A DNA stretch of 64,000 bases from Acinetobacter zhairuonensis (GCF_022601715.1 NZ_JAKVIM010000001.1:186001-250000), one strand, 5' to 3'. Positions 8,766-19,064 are shown, counted from the stretch's first letter. Numbers and translations: made by a program. Notes: generated by a model not told the origin, from the letters alone.

Positions 8766-9473
8766 ATGAAAAAATTAAGTCTAATTGCGATTGCAACAAC
8801 AATGACCGCTTTTGCAGGAACAGCAATGGCAGAAGAACCCGTGATCAACGATGGTCGTGTTTCAAATCAGCTCATGCCAACTTCAGTTCGTGCCGAGGCA
8901 GGGACCACAGGTTATGGTGGTGCAGTGACTTGGACTGCCAACCCATACGTCGGTGTAACCCTTGGTTATAATGGTGGTGATGTATCTTGGTCTGATGATT
9001 TGTCTGTTGATGGCGTTAAATACGACATGGACATGAAAAATAACTTGACCTATTTAAACGCCGAAGTACGCCCATGGGGTACGAGTTCAAACATGTGGGC
9101 GAACTCGCTTTACATGGCAGCAGGTGTAGGTTATGTCGATAGCGAATACACATTAAAATCCAAAGCAGGTAGTGGAAATATTGAAATTGATGGCACTCAA
9201 ACCAGCTTTGACTCAGTAACAGGTAAAGTCAGCTATAACAATGATATTGCCCCATACTTGGGTCTAGGTTTTGCACCTAAAATCAATGACAAGTTTGGTG
9301 TGTTTGGTGAAGTCGGTGCCTATTACACTGGTAACCCACAAGCCAAAATGACAGGTGTTGGTGGTACAGTCACGGATCAGGAATTGCTGGCTGAACATGA
9401 ACGTAATGTTGAAAATGATGACAAATACGAGTGGATGCCAGTGGCAAAACTGGGTGTAAGCTATCACTTCTAA
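8766..9473 (+). CDS. carO: CarO-type outer-membrane porin
   Basis: In A. baumannii CarO is a small outer-membrane beta barrel linked to basic amino-acid (ornithine) uptake and to carbapenem susceptibility. The 235-residue protein has a signal peptide cut after GTAMA (residue 22), then the characteristic segments TTGYGGAVTWTANPYVGV, LGYNGGDVSWSDDLSV, YLNAEVRPWG and a C-terminal KYEWMPVAKLGVSYHF ending in Phe, as expected of barrel proteins. Alternating hydrophobic residues suggest about eight strands. A strong GAGGAGA site precedes the ATG. The identification rests on remembered similarity to CarO along most of the length. Surface-loop sequence differs from the A. baumannii type I protein as I recall it. 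Confidence 0.87.
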   Translation: MKKLSLIAIATTMTAFAGTAMAEEPVINDGRVSNQLMPTSVRAEAGTTGYGGAVTWTANPYVGVTLGYNGGDVSWSDDLSVDGVKYDMDMKNNLTYLNAEVRPWGTSSNMWANSLYMAAGVGYVDSEYTLKSKAGSGNIEIDGTQTSFDSVTGKVSYNNDIAPYLGLGFAPKINDKFGVFGEVGAYYTGNPQAKMTGVGGTVTDQELLAEHERNVENDDKYEWMPVAKLGVSYHF

Positions 9474-9489
9474 GCGGTATCTTTCAGAT

Positions 9490-9516
9490 AAAAAACGGGC
9501 TAAATGCCCGTTTTTT
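9490..9516. terminator. Bidirectional terminator between carO and FadL-like gene
   Basis: An 11-bp perfect stem (AAAAAACGGGC / GCCCGTTTTTT) with a five-base loop has A and T tracts on both sides. It serves two convergent genes. Confidence 0.92.
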
Positions 9517-9537
9517 AATGCCGAAATACAACCTTAA

Positions 9538-10746
9538 CTAAAAGTGATGTCCAATTTTTCCACCAAACACCCACGCATCATTTTGATTGACTGCATATAA
9601 AGTCGCAATTTTGCTTTCTGCCTCAGCATCCTGTACGGTTTTGGCTTTGTTAAAGCGTAAATACTGTGTTCCAAAAGCAAAGAACGATTGTGGTTGCCAA
9701 TAGTAAAGTGCACCTAGACCAAGTCCGTAGAAACCATCGACTGGGCTTAAGGTCGAAGCGATATTGCCATTGCCTGAATCCCAGTTCACATCAAGGGTTG
9801 AAACCCAGCGTGGGCTGATTTGATGTGCAATGCCAATTTTTCCAGACCATTGATCTTTTTGATATTGAATCATTTTGTAGGAATGCATTTCAGGGGCATA
9901 TTGTGCCGCACTTGCAATGATGGCGGCAAACTGCGTCGGCTGAATAACGTAGTCGCTCCAATTGACCCAACGCAGTGAAGCATAAAGCAGATTGTTTTGT
10001 GAAAGTCCTGTTTGGAAATCCAGATTGATCGAAGTCGGCGTTTCAATCGTTGTTTTATCCGCCGTGGTAAAGTTGATAGGGTGGTTCTGAATATATTCAT
10101 TTACATGAACTTGATGCTTGATTGCGGAACGATAGGTCAGGCTAGTGCGTAATGCATATTCGGGTATTTGGTAGCTAAAACCAGTTAGCCAACCGAAAGC
10201 GTAATCTTGCTCAAATTCGGCACGATACCCGTTCAGGAAAGAAAAGCTTTGTCCAAAGACTTGCAGATCACCTTCAAAGCTTTGCAGTGCTAGTCCAGCG
10301 TATATTTGCCATGCGGGATTGAGCTGATAACCGACAAGACTGGTGATGTTGTGGCTGTCAAAATCGATTTCTGTGGCTTCAATCTCAATTGGTCCAATCA
10401 CGGTATTGGGGTGGTAATGGTATTGAATATCGATACCAAAGGGTTGGTCAAAGATGAGTCCTACGGAAACTTTTGGATGAGGCTGAAATTTTAAAGCTGC
10501 CTGTACAAAATCACGATCTTCTACAAAGTTTCCCGTAGAAAAGTCGGCGACCCCAATTTCAGCTAATTCAGCTTGGTTTTGGACTTGACCTGAGATATCT
10601 GCATTTAAATGAGCAACGGTTAATTCGGCATAATTGCCTGATTCATAAAAGGACCAGATGGACTGACCTGATAGGTCCATGCCACCCGCCTGCAATGTGG
10701 GGGGAATAAAGATAACCATTGAGGTAAAGGTTCGAATCACCCACAT
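9538..10746 (-). CDS. FadL/OMPP1 family outer-membrane transport protein
   Basis: This 402-residue protein has the FadL pattern: a short signal peptide (hydrophobic core TFTSMVIFIPPTL), then GMDLSGQSIWSFYESGNYAEL near the mature N-terminus, which corresponds to the hatch region. A long series of amphipathic beta strands follows, ending in WVFGGKIGHHF with a C-terminal Phe. FadL homologues move hydrophobic compounds such as long-chain fatty acids or aromatics across the outer membrane. Particular features include VGLIFDQPFGIDIQYHY and SLTYRSAIKHQVHV. It appears monocistronic. The substrate cannot be deduced. Confidence 0.82.
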   Translation of the reverse strand: MWVIRTFTSMVIFIPPTLQAGGMDLSGQSIWSFYESGNYAELTVAHLNADISGQVQNQAELAEIGVADFSTGNFVEDRDFVQAALKFQPHPKVSVGLIFDQPFGIDIQYHYHPNTVIGPIEIEATEIDFDSHNITSLVGYQLNPAWQIYAGLALQSFEGDLQVFGQSFSFLNGYRAEFEQDYAFGWLTGFSYQIPEYALRTSLTYRSAIKHQVHVNEYIQNHPINFTTADKTTIETPTSINLDFQTGLSQNNLLYASLRWVNWSDYVIQPTQFAAIIASAAQYAPEMHSYKMIQYQKDQWSGKIGIAHQISPRWVSTLDVNWDSGNGNIASTLSPVDGFYGLGLGALYYWQPQSFFAFGTQYLRFNKAKTVQDAEAESKIATLYAVNQNDAWVFGGKIGHHF

Positions 10747-10932
10747 ATTGAAATACCTTGAATTATTATTAAATGAAGCTTTGTTTTTTTGTGTGCAAGC
10801 GGTTTTATTGTGGTGAATTATATAAGGTGATGCAAGAGGTTTAGATTTTACATTTTTGGATTACTTATTATTGTTGTAAGTACTGTACTTAAAGTGCATG
10901 GAGGCAACATGATATTGCCTCCATTCAAGTAG

Positions 10933-11856
10933 TTATTCTTCAGGATATGCGACTTTTTTCAACGCCTTGATATCGGTTTCAGGTGAGCAAAGGGATATAA
11001 ACTCGTAGCCATAACCACGAAGTAAGTGTCCTTTACGTACAGCCAACCATGTGGTGTTGATGCCGAAAATATCGGTTTGAATTTGCTTTAAACGATAGTC
11101 GCGTTCGGCGTCATAAGCAACGTTGTTGACAATACCCACGCCCATACCGAGTTCAACATAGGTCTTGATGACATCGGCATCGAGAGCTGACATCACAATA
11201 TCGACATCAATTTGTGCCGCTTCAAAGGCTTTGTCAATTTTAGAACGACCTGTAAAACCACCGTGATACGTGATCAATGGGTACTGTGCTAAATCTGCCA
11301 ATTCAATACGGTCTTTCTGTGCCAGTTCATGTTGTTGCGGGGTAATAATACAGTGTTGCCATTCATAGAACGGGACACTGGCTAAATTATCCTCAGTGGT
11401 CAACGATTCGGTGGCAATGCCAATATCCGCTTCGCCTTGCAGCAACATTTCTGTAATTTCCATTGGACTGGCTTGTTGTAGCACCAGATGCACTTTGGGA
11501 AATTCTTTTTTAAATAAATTCACGATAGGTGGTAGAACATAACGCGCTTGGGTATGCGTGGTCGCGATTGTTAAAGTCCCTTCATCGACTTTATTAAAGT
11601 CGTCCGCTAAACGTTTAATATTATCGGCATCGACCAGCATGCGTTCTACAATGCCGAGCAACGCTTGTCCTGGTTCGGTTAAACCGAGTAGACGTTTGCC
11701 TTTACGAATAAAAAGCTGAACCCCTAATTCATCTTCCAGATCTTTAATATGTTTACTGACCCCAGATTGAGAGGTATATAAAGCTGCAGATGCTTCGGTC
11801 AAATTGAAGTTCTGTCGCACCGTTTCTCGAATAATTCTGAGTTGTTGGAAATTCAT
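10933..11856 (-). CDS. cysB: CysB-type LysR regulator of sulfur assimilation
   Basis: CysB activates sulfate uptake and cysteine synthesis genes with N-acetylserine as inducer. From ATG 11856 the product is 307 residues. The N-terminal winged helix is MNFQQLRIIRETV...TSQSGVSKHIKDLEDELGV. The CysB/Cbl-specific effector-domain signatures TIATTHTQARYVLP, YHGGFTGRSKIDKAF and DADVIKTYVELGMGVGIV follow. The frame extends upstream to 11895, but that extension is not family-like. It is the last gene of the minus-strand sulfate cluster, 49 bases after cysA, so regulator and transporter are probably cotranscribed. Cbl, a close paralogue, is the alternative. Confidence 0.9.
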   Translation of the reverse strand: MNFQQLRIIRETVRQNFNLTEASAALYTSQSGVSKHIKDLEDELGVQLFIRKGKRLLGLTEPGQALLGIVERMLVDADNIKRLADDFNKVDEGTLTIATTHTQARYVLPPIVNLFKKEFPKVHLVLQQASPMEITEMLLQGEADIGIATESLTTEDNLASVPFYEWQHCIITPQQHELAQKDRIELADLAQYPLITYHGGFTGRSKIDKAFEAAQIDVDIVMSALDADVIKTYVELGMGVGIVNNVAYDAERDYRLKQIQTDIFGINTTWLAVRKGHLLRGYGYEFISLCSPETDIKALKKVAYPEE

Positions 11857-11905
11857 TTCTCTATACCTTAAAGCGGTGAGGTGGAGATGCCTCACCTAAA
11901 TGTCT

Positions 11906-12967
11906 CTATGCGACTTGATTTTCGAATAAGTGTAATGCAGTTGCACTTAACCAAACAGTTTGATTTGGTCTAAATTGATGTAATTTTGACTCTTCTGGGC
12001 TGAGTGTGATTTCAATCAGGTTACCTTGACGATTTTGTAGCTCAGCCAGTACTTTTCCTGCAATCCAAATTTCACGCAAGAATGTAGCTTGAATGGCATT
12101 GTCTTTGGGTTGGGTGTGAATGCGTAATTCATTTGGTCGAGCGAAGGCAATCACATTACCATGCGGTGCATGTTGCGCGGCTTCCAAGTGAATGCGATCT
12201 TCACCCAGTTGAATAATGCCTTGATGATTGTGTCCCTCAAAGCGGTTGGCTTGACCTAAAAAGTCGAACACAAAAGGCGTTGCCGGTTTTTCATAGACTT
12301 CGCGTGGTGAACCAATCTGTTCCACATTGCCTTTGTTCATCACAATAATTTGATCAGCAACTTCCAGCGCCTCTTCTTGATCATGGGTCACAAAAATTGA
12401 GGTTATATGCAGTTCATCATGTAGGGTACGTAGCCAGCGACGTAATTCCTTTCGCACTTTGGCATCGAGTGCACCAAATGGTTCATCCAATAACAGGACT
12501 CGTGGTTCAACGGCTAATGCTCGTGCTAAGGCAATTCGTTGACGCTGTCCACCTGAAAGTTGCGCTGGGTAACGATCTGCTAAAAAGCCCAGTTGCACCA
12601 AATCCAGTAAACGGGTCACGCGCTTTTTGATTTCTGCTTCTGATGGACGGGTTGCACGCGGACGTACACGTAAACCAAAAGCAATATTGTCAAAGACAGT
12701 CATGTGGCGGAATAGGGCATAGTGCTGAAATACAAAGCCAACTTGGCGCTCGCGCACATGCACATCCGTAGCATCTTGACCTTCTAGGATCACTTGCCCA
12801 CCATCTGTCGATTCTAAACCCGCAATAATGCGGAGTAAGGTGGTTTTTCCACAACCTGAAGGACCGAGTAAAGCAACCAATTGACCTTCAGGGAAATCTA
12901 AAGAAATATTTTTCAGTGCATGGAATGCACCAAAGTGTTTTTCAATGTTTTTGACTTGAATACTCAT
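11906..12967 (-). CDS. cysA: Sulfate/thiosulfate ABC transporter ATPase
   Basis: CysA powers sulfate and thiosulfate import. The 353 residues contain Walker [10 protein letters not shown] (about 34-42), a Q-loop FVFQHYALF, the signature [16 protein letters not shown], Walker [13 protein letters not shown] and the switch His in [11 protein letters not shown]-terminal domain of about 110 residues (from [13 protein letters not shown]) resembles the TOBE-like regulatory domain of CysA/MalK-type ATPases. It lies 14 bases after cysW in the order cysT-cysW-cysA-cysB. Confidence 0.95.
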   Translation of the reverse strand: MSIQVKNIEKHFGAFHALKNISLDFPEGQLVALLGPSGCGKTTLLRIIAGLESTDGGQVILEGQDATDVHVRERQVGFVFQHYALFRHMTVFDNIAFGLRVRPRATRPSEAEIKKRVTRLLDLVQLGFLADRYPAQLSGGQRQRIALARALAVEPRVLLLDEPFGALDAKVRKELRRWLRTLHDELHITSIFVTHDQEEALEVADQIIVMNKGNVEQIGSPREVYEKPATPFVFDFLGQANRFEGHNHQGIIQLGEDRIHLEAAQHAPHGNVIAFARPNELRIHTQPKDNAIQATFLREIWIAGKVLAELQNRQGNLIEITLSPEESKLHQFRPNQTVWLSATALHLFENQVA

Positions 12968-12981
12968 GGGGACATTCCTAT

Positions 12982-13863
12982 TTAAATACTTGAACTATGG
13001 TTTTGTTTTTCCTGACGATATTCAACCCATGTTTTTAAAATTAAGGTCACAATTGCCAGTAGAGCCAATAGGGAGGACACTGCAAAAGCTGCGCTAAAGG
13101 TGTACTCGTTATAAAGAATTTCTACATGCAGGGGTAAGGTGTTGGTTTCGCCACGAATATGCCCTGAAACTACAGAGACCGCACCAAACTCACCCATGGC
13201 ACGGGCATTACACAGGATTACACCGTAAATCAGACCCCATTTGATATTGGGTAAGGTCACTTTCCAAAAGGTTTGCCAACCTGAAGCGCCAAGCACCATA
13301 GCGGCTTCTTCTTCTTCCGTACCTTGAGCCTCCATAAGAGGAATCAGTTCGCGTGCGACAAAAGGAACAGTAATAAACACGGTGGCTAACACAATGGCAG
13401 GTACGGCATATAGAACTTTGATGTCATGATCCATTAACCAGTTGCCCATCCAGCCTTGTGTCCCGAAAATCAGTACCAACATTAAGCCTGCAATTACAGG
13501 TGAAACAGAAAATGGCAGATCAATTAAGGTGGTTAAAATAGATTTACCACGGAAATTAAACTTGGCTACCGACCATGCTGCTGCTACGCCAAACACGACA
13601 TTTAGCGGTACGGCAATTACTGCAGTAAGCAAGGTCAGCTTTACTGCAGATAGCGTGTCTGGATCGATTAAGGCTTGAAAGTAAACCGCAACCCCTTGCT
13701 TAAAGGCTTCTACAAAAACCAGAATTAAAGGAAGCATTAAGCAGCTTAAGAAGAAAACTAAGGCGATGGTCAGTAAAGTGTAACGTACCCAAACTGGTTC
13801 ACGGGTGGCATCTCGAGACTGTAAGCGTTCAGCAAAAGCATTGCCATTGGTCACTAAGCTCAT
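12982..13863 (-). CDS. cysW: Sulfate ABC transporter permease CysW
   Basis: This is one of two inner-membrane permease subunits for sulfate import. From ATG 13863 the product is 293 residues. Six hydrophobic segments are visible, with the CysW pattern [19 protein letters not shown] and the ATPase-contacting EAA loop [23 protein letters not shown]. The start codon overlaps the cysT stop in an ATGA arrangement, giving translational coupling. The upstream extension in frame to 13896 would run into cysT and is less likely. Confidence 0.94.
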   Translation of the reverse strand: MSLVTNGNAFAERLQSRDATREPVWVRYTLLTIALVFFLSCLMLPLILVFVEAFKQGVAVYFQALIDPDTLSAVKLTLLTAVIAVPLNVVFGVAAAWSVAKFNFRGKSILTTLIDLPFSVSPVIAGLMLVLIFGTQGWMGNWLMDHDIKVLYAVPAIVLATVFITVPFVARELIPLMEAQGTEEEEAAMVLGASGWQTFWKVTLPNIKWGLIYGVILCNARAMGEFGAVSVVSGHIRGETNTLPLHVEILYNEYTFSAAFAVSSLLALLAIVTLILKTWVEYRQEKQNHSSSI

Positions 13864-14693
13864 ATTGCTGTTCTCCCTGTACGACGGCTTGCCCATGCTT
13901 GTAATAAGTTGATTAAAAATAGTAGTGCGAATGAAATAAGCAACATCACTACAGCAATCGTCGTTGCACCTGCATAATCATATTCTTCTAAGCGCGAGAT
14001 GATCATGAGAGGAGCAATTTCTGTTTTGAACGGCTGGTTGCCTGCAATAAAAATCACAGAACCATATTCACCTACGCCACGTGCAAAGGCCAATGCAAAG
14101 CCGGTCAGTAAGGCTGGGAACAAAATCGGTAAAATGATTTTGGTCACAATTTGCAGACGGTTCGCGCCTAGGGCTGAAGCCGCTTCTTCAAGTTCAGTTT
14201 CTAAATCACTCAAAACTGGCTGAACGGTACGTACTACAAAGGGAATACCAATAAAAATGAGGGCAAGCGTAATCCCGATCGGGGTATAAGCCACTTGAAT
14301 GCCGAGAGGATCAAGATATTGTCCCACCCAACCTGTTGGGGCATAGAGAGAGGTCAAAGCAATACCCGCGACTGCAGTTGGTAAGGCAAAAGGTAAATCG
14401 ACCAATGCATCAACAATGCGTTTGCCTGGAAAGCGATAACGAACTAAACACCATGCCAGTAATAAGCCGAAAACTACATTAATAACGGCAGCCAATAACG
14501 CTGTGCTAAAGCTGAGTTGTAGAGACTTTAAAATCCGTTCAGAACTTAAAATTTCCCATAAGCCCGCCCAACCAATGTCTAAAGATTTAATAAAAACGGC
14601 TGAAAGCGGAATCAGCACGATTAACGATAAATAAGCGAGGGTAAAACCTAGTGAAAGTCCAAACCCTGGCAGCACTCGGGATCGCTGCGACAT
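13860..14693 (-). CDS. cysT: Sulfate ABC transporter permease CysT (CysU)
   Basis: This 277-residue inner-membrane protein partners CysW. It has six transmembrane segments, the motif [19 protein letters not shown] and the EAA loop [23 protein letters not shown]. Its stop overlaps the cysW start by four bases. The gene order binding protein, hydrolase, cysT, cysW, cysA, cysB on one strand supports sulfate as substrate. A gap of 75 bases separates it from the hydrolase gene upstream. Confidence 0.94.
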   Translation of the reverse strand: MSQRSRVLPGFGLSLGFTLAYLSLIVLIPLSAVFIKSLDIGWAGLWEILSSERILKSLQLSFSTALLAAVINVVFGLLLAWCLVRYRFPGKRIVDALVDLPFALPTAVAGIALTSLYAPTGWVGQYLDPLGIQVAYTPIGITLALIFIGIPFVVRTVQPVLSDLETELEEAASALGANRLQIVTKIILPILFPALLTGFALAFARGVGEYGSVIFIAGNQPFKTEIAPLMIISRLEEYDYAGATTIAVVMLLISFALLFLINLLQAWASRRTGRTAI

Positions 14694-14768
14694 GACAATT
14701 CCTCAAAACTTGAGCAGACTGATCCAATAAAATCAGCCAAATAATTTGTGAATGAAGTTATGCAGACC

Positions 14769-15374
14769 CTAGAGTGCATAATTTAGAAAATAGGGGGAGT
14801 CATTAGACAGTCGCATTCGAGACATTGACTGTTCTGGAAGCAGATAGTCATAGATTTCAGGAAACGGACCAAAACCAGATGCCATATTGATATGACCGAC
14901 TTGACCTAAATTAATCGGTTTTAGTTTCCAGTGCTGTGCAAGTTTTAGGGCATCTTCAAAGCTTAACCATGGGTCATTTTCACTTATCAACATTGTGGTT
15001 GGAACTTGAAGCTTTAGCTGCTGGAATAATGACTGATAATCCTGTTGGCTGTCTCGCGCAAAACCTGCTTCACCAAAACGGGAAGGATTGGCAGGTGCAA
15101 CCAGAACCAAATTTTTCACACGTTGATTCAGTTCAGGATGCAGAGCCAAAGCTGCAACCGTGGTCAAGCAACCAAAGCTATGCGCGACAATTTGGATATC
15201 ACTTTGAATGGGTTTCAGCGTTTTCACAAATTGAGCAACCCAGTGTTGCAAGATCGGTTGGTTCCAGTCGGTCTGATGCACACGGGAGCAAGACATGAGG
15301 TTACGTTGCAACCATGACTGCCAGTGCTGTGCTTCACTACCACCTACACCCGGTACGATGACGGTATGAATCAT
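14769..15374 (-). CDS. RBBP9/YdeN-type alpha/beta hydrolase inside the sulfate operon
   Basis: This is a 201-residue serine hydrolase of the RBBP9/YdeN fold. The N-terminus MIHTVIVPGVGGSEAQHWQSW contains the oxyanion-hole loop. The nucleophile elbow is IVAHSFGCLTTVAAL (G/A-H-S-F-G), with a later Asp in ISENDPWLSFEDA and a His in LGQVGHINMASGFG completing the triad. ATG 15374 has GAGGAG seven to eight bases upstream and is preferred over the longer frame from 15404. It lies between the sulfate-binding-protein gene and cysT in the same direction. A sulfur-related ester or thioester substrate is a guess from position only. Confidence 0.83.
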   Translation of the reverse strand: MIHTVIVPGVGGSEAQHWQSWLQRNLMSCSRVHQTDWNQPILQHWVAQFVKTLKPIQSDIQIVAHSFGCLTTVAALALHPELNQRVKNLVLVAPANPSRFGEAGFARDSQQDYQSLFQQLKLQVPTTMLISENDPWLSFEDALKLAQHWKLKPINLGQVGHINMASGFGPFPEIYDYLLPEQSMSRMRLSNDSPYFLNYAL

Positions 15375-15404
15375 GACGTTGCTCCTCTGTGAATAAATGA
15401 TCAA

Positions 15405-16415
15405 TTATTTTGTGTTGTTGGCTTTTACGATCTGGTCGAATACACCACCATTTTCAAAGTGTTGCTTTTGGACTTTGTTCCAACCGCCAAACTCCTGATC
15501 AATCGTGACTATTTTTAAAGGCTTAAATACATTTTTGTACTGTGCCAAGATTGCGGCATTCCTTGGGCGATAAAAATGTTTGGCTGCTAGTTGTTGTCCA
15601 AGTGGCGAATACAAGAAGTTTAAATAGCCCTGCGCCAGATATTGTGTGCCATGTTTGTTTACGTTTTTTTCAACAATCGCTACAGGGGGTTCTGCCAAAA
15701 TTGATAAAGATGGCGTCACAATTTCAAACTTACCCGGTTGCTCACGTACCGCAAGATAAGCTTCATTTTCCCAAGCCAGCAACACATCACCTATGCCACG
15801 TTCAGCAAAGGTTGTGGTCGCACCACGAGCGCCTGAATCCAGAACTTTGGTGTTTTTATAAATTTGGCGGACAAATTCTTGGGCTTTGGCATCATTGCCA
15901 TTGGATTGATGCTTTGCCCAAGCCCATGCTGCTAGATAGTTCCAACGTGCGCCACCCGAGGTTTTAGGGTTAGGGGTAATAATGCCCACATTAGGTTTGA
16001 CCAAGTCACCCCAATCCTTAATGCCTTTAGGATTGCCTTTACGGACTAAAAAGACGATGGTCGAGGTATAAGGTGTGGAGTTTTGAGGCAGTTTTTTCTG
16101 CCAGTCGGTTGGCAGCAATTTGGCTTTCTCTGCAATCACGTCAATGTCGGCAGCCAGTGCTAAAGTCACGACATCGGCTTCAAGTCCATCAATCACGGCA
16201 CGGGCTTGTTTGCCTGAACCACCGTGAGATTGTTTGAAATTGACCTGTTGACCAGTACGGCTCTGCCAGTATTTGCCAAACTGTGTGTTGACATCATCGT
16301 ATAGTTCGCGGGTAGGATCATAAGAAACGTTTAAGAAATCTCGTGCCGATGCATTCACGGAGGTGATGGAAATCAGTGCAGCGATCAATCCAAGTTTTAA
16401 GCTAGAAAAGCGCAT
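15405..16415 (-). CDS. sbp: Sulfate-binding periplasmic protein
   Basis: This ABC-transporter solute-binding protein of about 336 residues delivers sulfate (or thiosulfate) to CysTWA. A signal peptide ([19 protein letters not shown]) is followed by the Sbp/CysP signature [17 protein letters not shown]. The ligand-site segments [28 protein letters not shown] and [19 protein letters not shown] follow, with VLLAWENEA later. The start at 16415 has GAGG at a suitable distance; the frame extends 12 bases further only to a TTG. It is the first gene of the cys cluster, so the cluster promoter should lie between 16416 and about 16500. Sbp versus CysP cannot be decided. Confidence 0.92.
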   Translation of the reverse strand: MRFSSLKLGLIAALISITSVNASARDFLNVSYDPTRELYDDVNTQFGKYWQSRTGQQVNFKQSHGGSGKQARAVIDGLEADVVTLALAADIDVIAEKAKLLPTDWQKKLPQNSTPYTSTIVFLVRKGNPKGIKDWGDLVKPNVGIITPNPKTSGGARWNYLAAWAWAKHQSNGNDAKAQEFVRQIYKNTKVLDSGARGATTTFAERGIGDVLLAWENEAYLAVREQPGKFEIVTPSLSILAEPPVAIVEKNVNKHGTQYLAQGYLNFLYSPLGQQLAAKHFYRPRNAAILAQYKNVFKPLKIVTIDQEFGGWNKVQKQHFENGGVFDQIVKANNTK

Positions 16416-16576
16416 GTGTTGCCTCAATAATTCTGCGTGTTTTTGCTATGAGGTAAGAATAGCGCTGAGTTTTTTGCAAAAAAAATAATAAAAAACGAAT
16501 TTTATATGAATAAAAAAGCAATAAAATTTAAACTAGACTGCCTACACTACGGCAGGATCAAAAGGACCGTTCAATC

Positions 16577-17389
16577 ATGCTCTGTTTTAAAAATACGCAA
16601 GAAGTCAAAGACATTGCTTTGCTTGATCGAGCTTTCCATTATGGCGATGGCTGCTTTACTACGGCACGGATTGTCGAGAGTGAAATTGAACTGGAAGCCT
16701 TACATTACGCACGTTTGAAGCTGGCTTGTGAACGTTTATCACTGGATGTTGATTTGAATGCTATTGCGACAACATTGGCATTGATGCAGCAGCAATGCTC
16801 TGATCTAAATGGCACGTTGAAGGTGATTATCAGTCGTGGTGAAGGGCAACGTGGTTATAGCTTGCCGAATCATCCAGCCGATTTATGGGTGTTCTATTAT
16901 CCCAAAATAGTTGGGCATTTCCATTATGAAAAAATTCAATCGGGGGTCTTACAGTCGGTGATGGGCTTGAGTATGCCAGATTTGGTTGGCATCAAAAGTT
17001 TAAATCGCATAGAGCAGGTCTTGCTAAAGCGGGAAGCCGATCAACGTGGCTGGTTAGAAGCCTTGGTGATGGATGTTCAGGGTTCAGTTGTAGAAGGTGT
17101 AAGCAGTAATTGCTTCTTTCGCATAAATGACACATGGATTACGCCTGAACTTCGTTATAATGGCGTGCATGGGGTCATGCGCGCTGAAATTCTGCGTCGC
17201 ATGCAGCAGCAGGGGATTCAATGTGAACAGCGCTTAGTCGATTCGGATGAGATTCCAAATATCCAGAGTTTGTTTTTCTGTAATGCCTTGCAACCCATGA
17301 AAATTGCCACAGTGTTGGATCAGCAAACTCTAATGGTTGAACCCTGTATTGAACTTTTTAATACCTTAAAATTGAATCAGATAGCCTAA
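16577..17389 (+). CDS. pabC: Aminodeoxychorismate lyase
   Basis: PabC is a PLP enzyme that releases 4-aminobenzoate and pyruvate from 4-amino-4-deoxychorismate for folate synthesis. The 270 residues show fold-type IV features: AFHYGDGCFTTARI near residue 20, a Lys in the PLP region KSLNRIEQVLLKREAD, and the phosphate-binding VEGVSSNCFF. An AAAGGA site lies ten bases before the ATG, and a 5-bp hairpin (16538-16555) lies in the leader. It is followed by mltG after seven bases and tmk after three more, the pabC-mltG-tmk order common in gammaproteobacteria. Confidence 0.92.
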   Translation: MLCFKNTQEVKDIALLDRAFHYGDGCFTTARIVESEIELEALHYARLKLACERLSLDVDLNAIATTLALMQQQCSDLNGTLKVIISRGEGQRGYSLPNHPADLWVFYYPKIVGHFHYEKIQSGVLQSVMGLSMPDLVGIKSLNRIEQVLLKREADQRGWLEALVMDVQGSVVEGVSSNCFFRINDTWITPELRYNGVHGVMRAEILRRMQQQGIQCEQRLVDSDEIPNIQSLFFCNALQPMKIATVLDQQTLMVEPCIELFNTLKLNQIA

Positions 17390-17396
17390 TCTTATT

Positions 17397-18461
17397 ATGA
17401 GCAGTAAACCAAAACCGAAAAAAAAGCCTGCTAACAAAAGCACGCCAACTTCTAAATTCTCCGCTAAAAAATGGGGAATTTTTATTGGGCTATTCCTTGT
17501 GGTTGTCGTCACTGTGCTTTGGTCGAGCTTATTTAAGGCTTATCCCATTGAAGGAAAAAAGCAGCTCTTAGCAATTGGACAGGGTGATAGCTATTCGGGC
17601 TTGATAGATCGTTGGTCGAAAGAAAGTAAGATTCATTTTCCGATCATTTTAAAGCTCTATCAAAAAGTGATGATTCATGACAGCTTGAAAGCTGGTGTTT
17701 ATGAAATTCAACAGGGCATGAGCGTTCGTCAGGTGTTGGAATTGGTTTCTAGCGCTGAAAATGCACAGATGAATCGAGTTTTGGTGATTGAGGGTACGAC
17801 CTTTAAGCAACTGATTGAGCAATTAAAACAAAATCCGATGGTGAAAAAGGAAGTGTCTAATTTGTCGCAAGCGGAAATATTGCTGGCACTCAATATTCCT
17901 TATTCGCATCCTGAAGGGCTATTTGCTCCAGATACTTATTTCTTTAACAAAGGTGAGTCGGACAAGAAGATTTTAACCGATTTGTACCGTCGTCAAATGA
18001 AAAGTCTAGATCAGGCATGGGAAAAACGTGCGCCAAATTTACCGTATAAAGATAAATATGAAGCGCTGATTATGGCGTCGATTGTTGAAAAAGAAACCAG
18101 TCTAGACAATGAGTTAGAACAGGTTTCAGGAGTGTTTGTACGCCGTTTGCAAAAAGGTATGCGTCTACAAACCGACCCAACCGTGATTTACGGAATGGGG
18201 GATCGTTATCAAGGGAATATTACCCGTCAGGATTTAAGAACACCAACGCCGTATAATACCTATACCATGAGTGGCTTGCCACCGACCCCAATTGCCTTGC
18301 CAAGTAAAAAGGCAATTGAAGCGGCAATGCATCCCGACAATGCCAACCATATTTATTTTGTCGCGACGGGCAATGGTGGACATAAATTTAGCGCGACACT
18401 GGAAGAACATAATCGCGCAGTCCAAGAGTATTTAACCGTTTTAAAGTCGAAGCAGGAGTGA
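17397..18461 (+). CDS. mltG: Endolytic murein transglycosylase
   Basis: MltG (YceG) is an inner-membrane lytic transglycosylase that cuts nascent glycan strands. The 354 residues begin with a Lys-rich cytoplasmic tail, then one transmembrane helix (WGIFIGLFLVVVVTVLWSSLF, about 26-46), a LysM-like part, and the catalytic YceG domain with EALIMASIVEKETS (catalytic Glu), LQTDPTVIYGMG and SGLPPTPIALP. The location between pabC and tmk is the classical one. Confidence 0.95.
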   Translation: MSSKPKPKKKPANKSTPTSKFSAKKWGIFIGLFLVVVVTVLWSSLFKAYPIEGKKQLLAIGQGDSYSGLIDRWSKESKIHFPIILKLYQKVMIHDSLKAGVYEIQQGMSVRQVLELVSSAENAQMNRVLVIEGTTFKQLIEQLKQNPMVKKEVSNLSQAEILLALNIPYSHPEGLFAPDTYFFNKGESDKKILTDLYRRQMKSLDQAWEKRAPNLPYKDKYEALIMASIVEKETSLDNELEQVSGVFVRRLQKGMRLQTDPTVIYGMGDRYQGNITRQDLRTPTPYNTYTMSGLPPTPIALPSKKAIEAAMHPDNANHIYFVATGNGGHKFSATLEEHNRAVQEYLTVLKSKQE

Positions 18462-18464
18462 AGC

Positions 18465-19064
18465 ATGTTTATAAGTTTTGAAGGCACAGAAGGTGTCGGG
18501 AAAACCACTCTGATTCGTAAAATTCATGAGCATTTTCAACAGCAAGGTAAAGATGTCGTGCTGACGCGTGAGCCAGGCGGAACGCCGATGGCAGAACAAA
18601 TCCGTAGCTTACTTCTTGCTGTCAATCATGATGAATTAATGTCAAATGACACTGAATTGCTACTGATTTATGCTGCACGTGCCCAGCATTTACAACAAGT
18701 GATCGTACCTGCTTTAGAGGCAGGGAAAACAGTCTTATGTGACCGCTTTACCGATGCCAGTTTTGCTTATCAATGTTCGGGTCGTGGTTTAAACCAGACT
18801 AAATTAAACTTATTAAACGATCATTTTGTATCACATATGCCCAATATTACGTTTTGGCTGGATGCTCCGATTGAAACAGGCATGGCACGTGCGCGTGAAC
18901 GTGGCGCTTTAGACCGTTTTGAACAAGAAAAAGTCAGTTTCTTTGAAAAAGTCCGTGCCGGCTATCAGACCTTATGGAAACAACAGCCTGAGCGTATGAA
19001 GCGTTTAGATGCAACCCAAACACCCGAGCAAGTCTTTGCTCAGGCTTTGTCATATTTGGTGTAA
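18465..19064 (+). CDS. tmk: Thymidylate kinase
   Basis: Tmk phosphorylates dTMP to dTDP. The 199-residue protein has the P-loop FEGTEGVGKTTLI at residues 5-17, the DR(Y/F) motif CDRFTDASFAYQ near residue 90, a LID segment around ARARERGALDRFEQ and the usual length. It starts three bases after mltG stops, with GGAG just upstream overlapping the end of mltG, so coupling is likely. Confidence 0.96.
   Translation: MFISFEGTEGVGKTTLIRKIHEHFQQQGKDVVLTREPGGTPMAEQIRSLLLAVNHDELMSNDTELLLIYAARAQHLQQVIVPALEAGKTVLCDRFTDASFAYQCSGRGLNQTKLNLLNDHFVSHMPNITFWLDAPIETGMARARERGALDRFEQEKVSFFEKVRAGYQTLWKQQPERMKRLDATQTPEQVFAQALSYLV

Noticed and set aside
14936..15298. 120-codon and 90-codon plus-strand frames
   Set aside because: Both are antisense to the alpha/beta hydrolase gene with its visible catalytic residues.
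15542..15967. 141-codon plus-strand frame
   Set aside because: Fully antisense to the sulfate-binding-protein gene, whose motifs are unambiguous; the composition of the antisense peptide is not protein-like.
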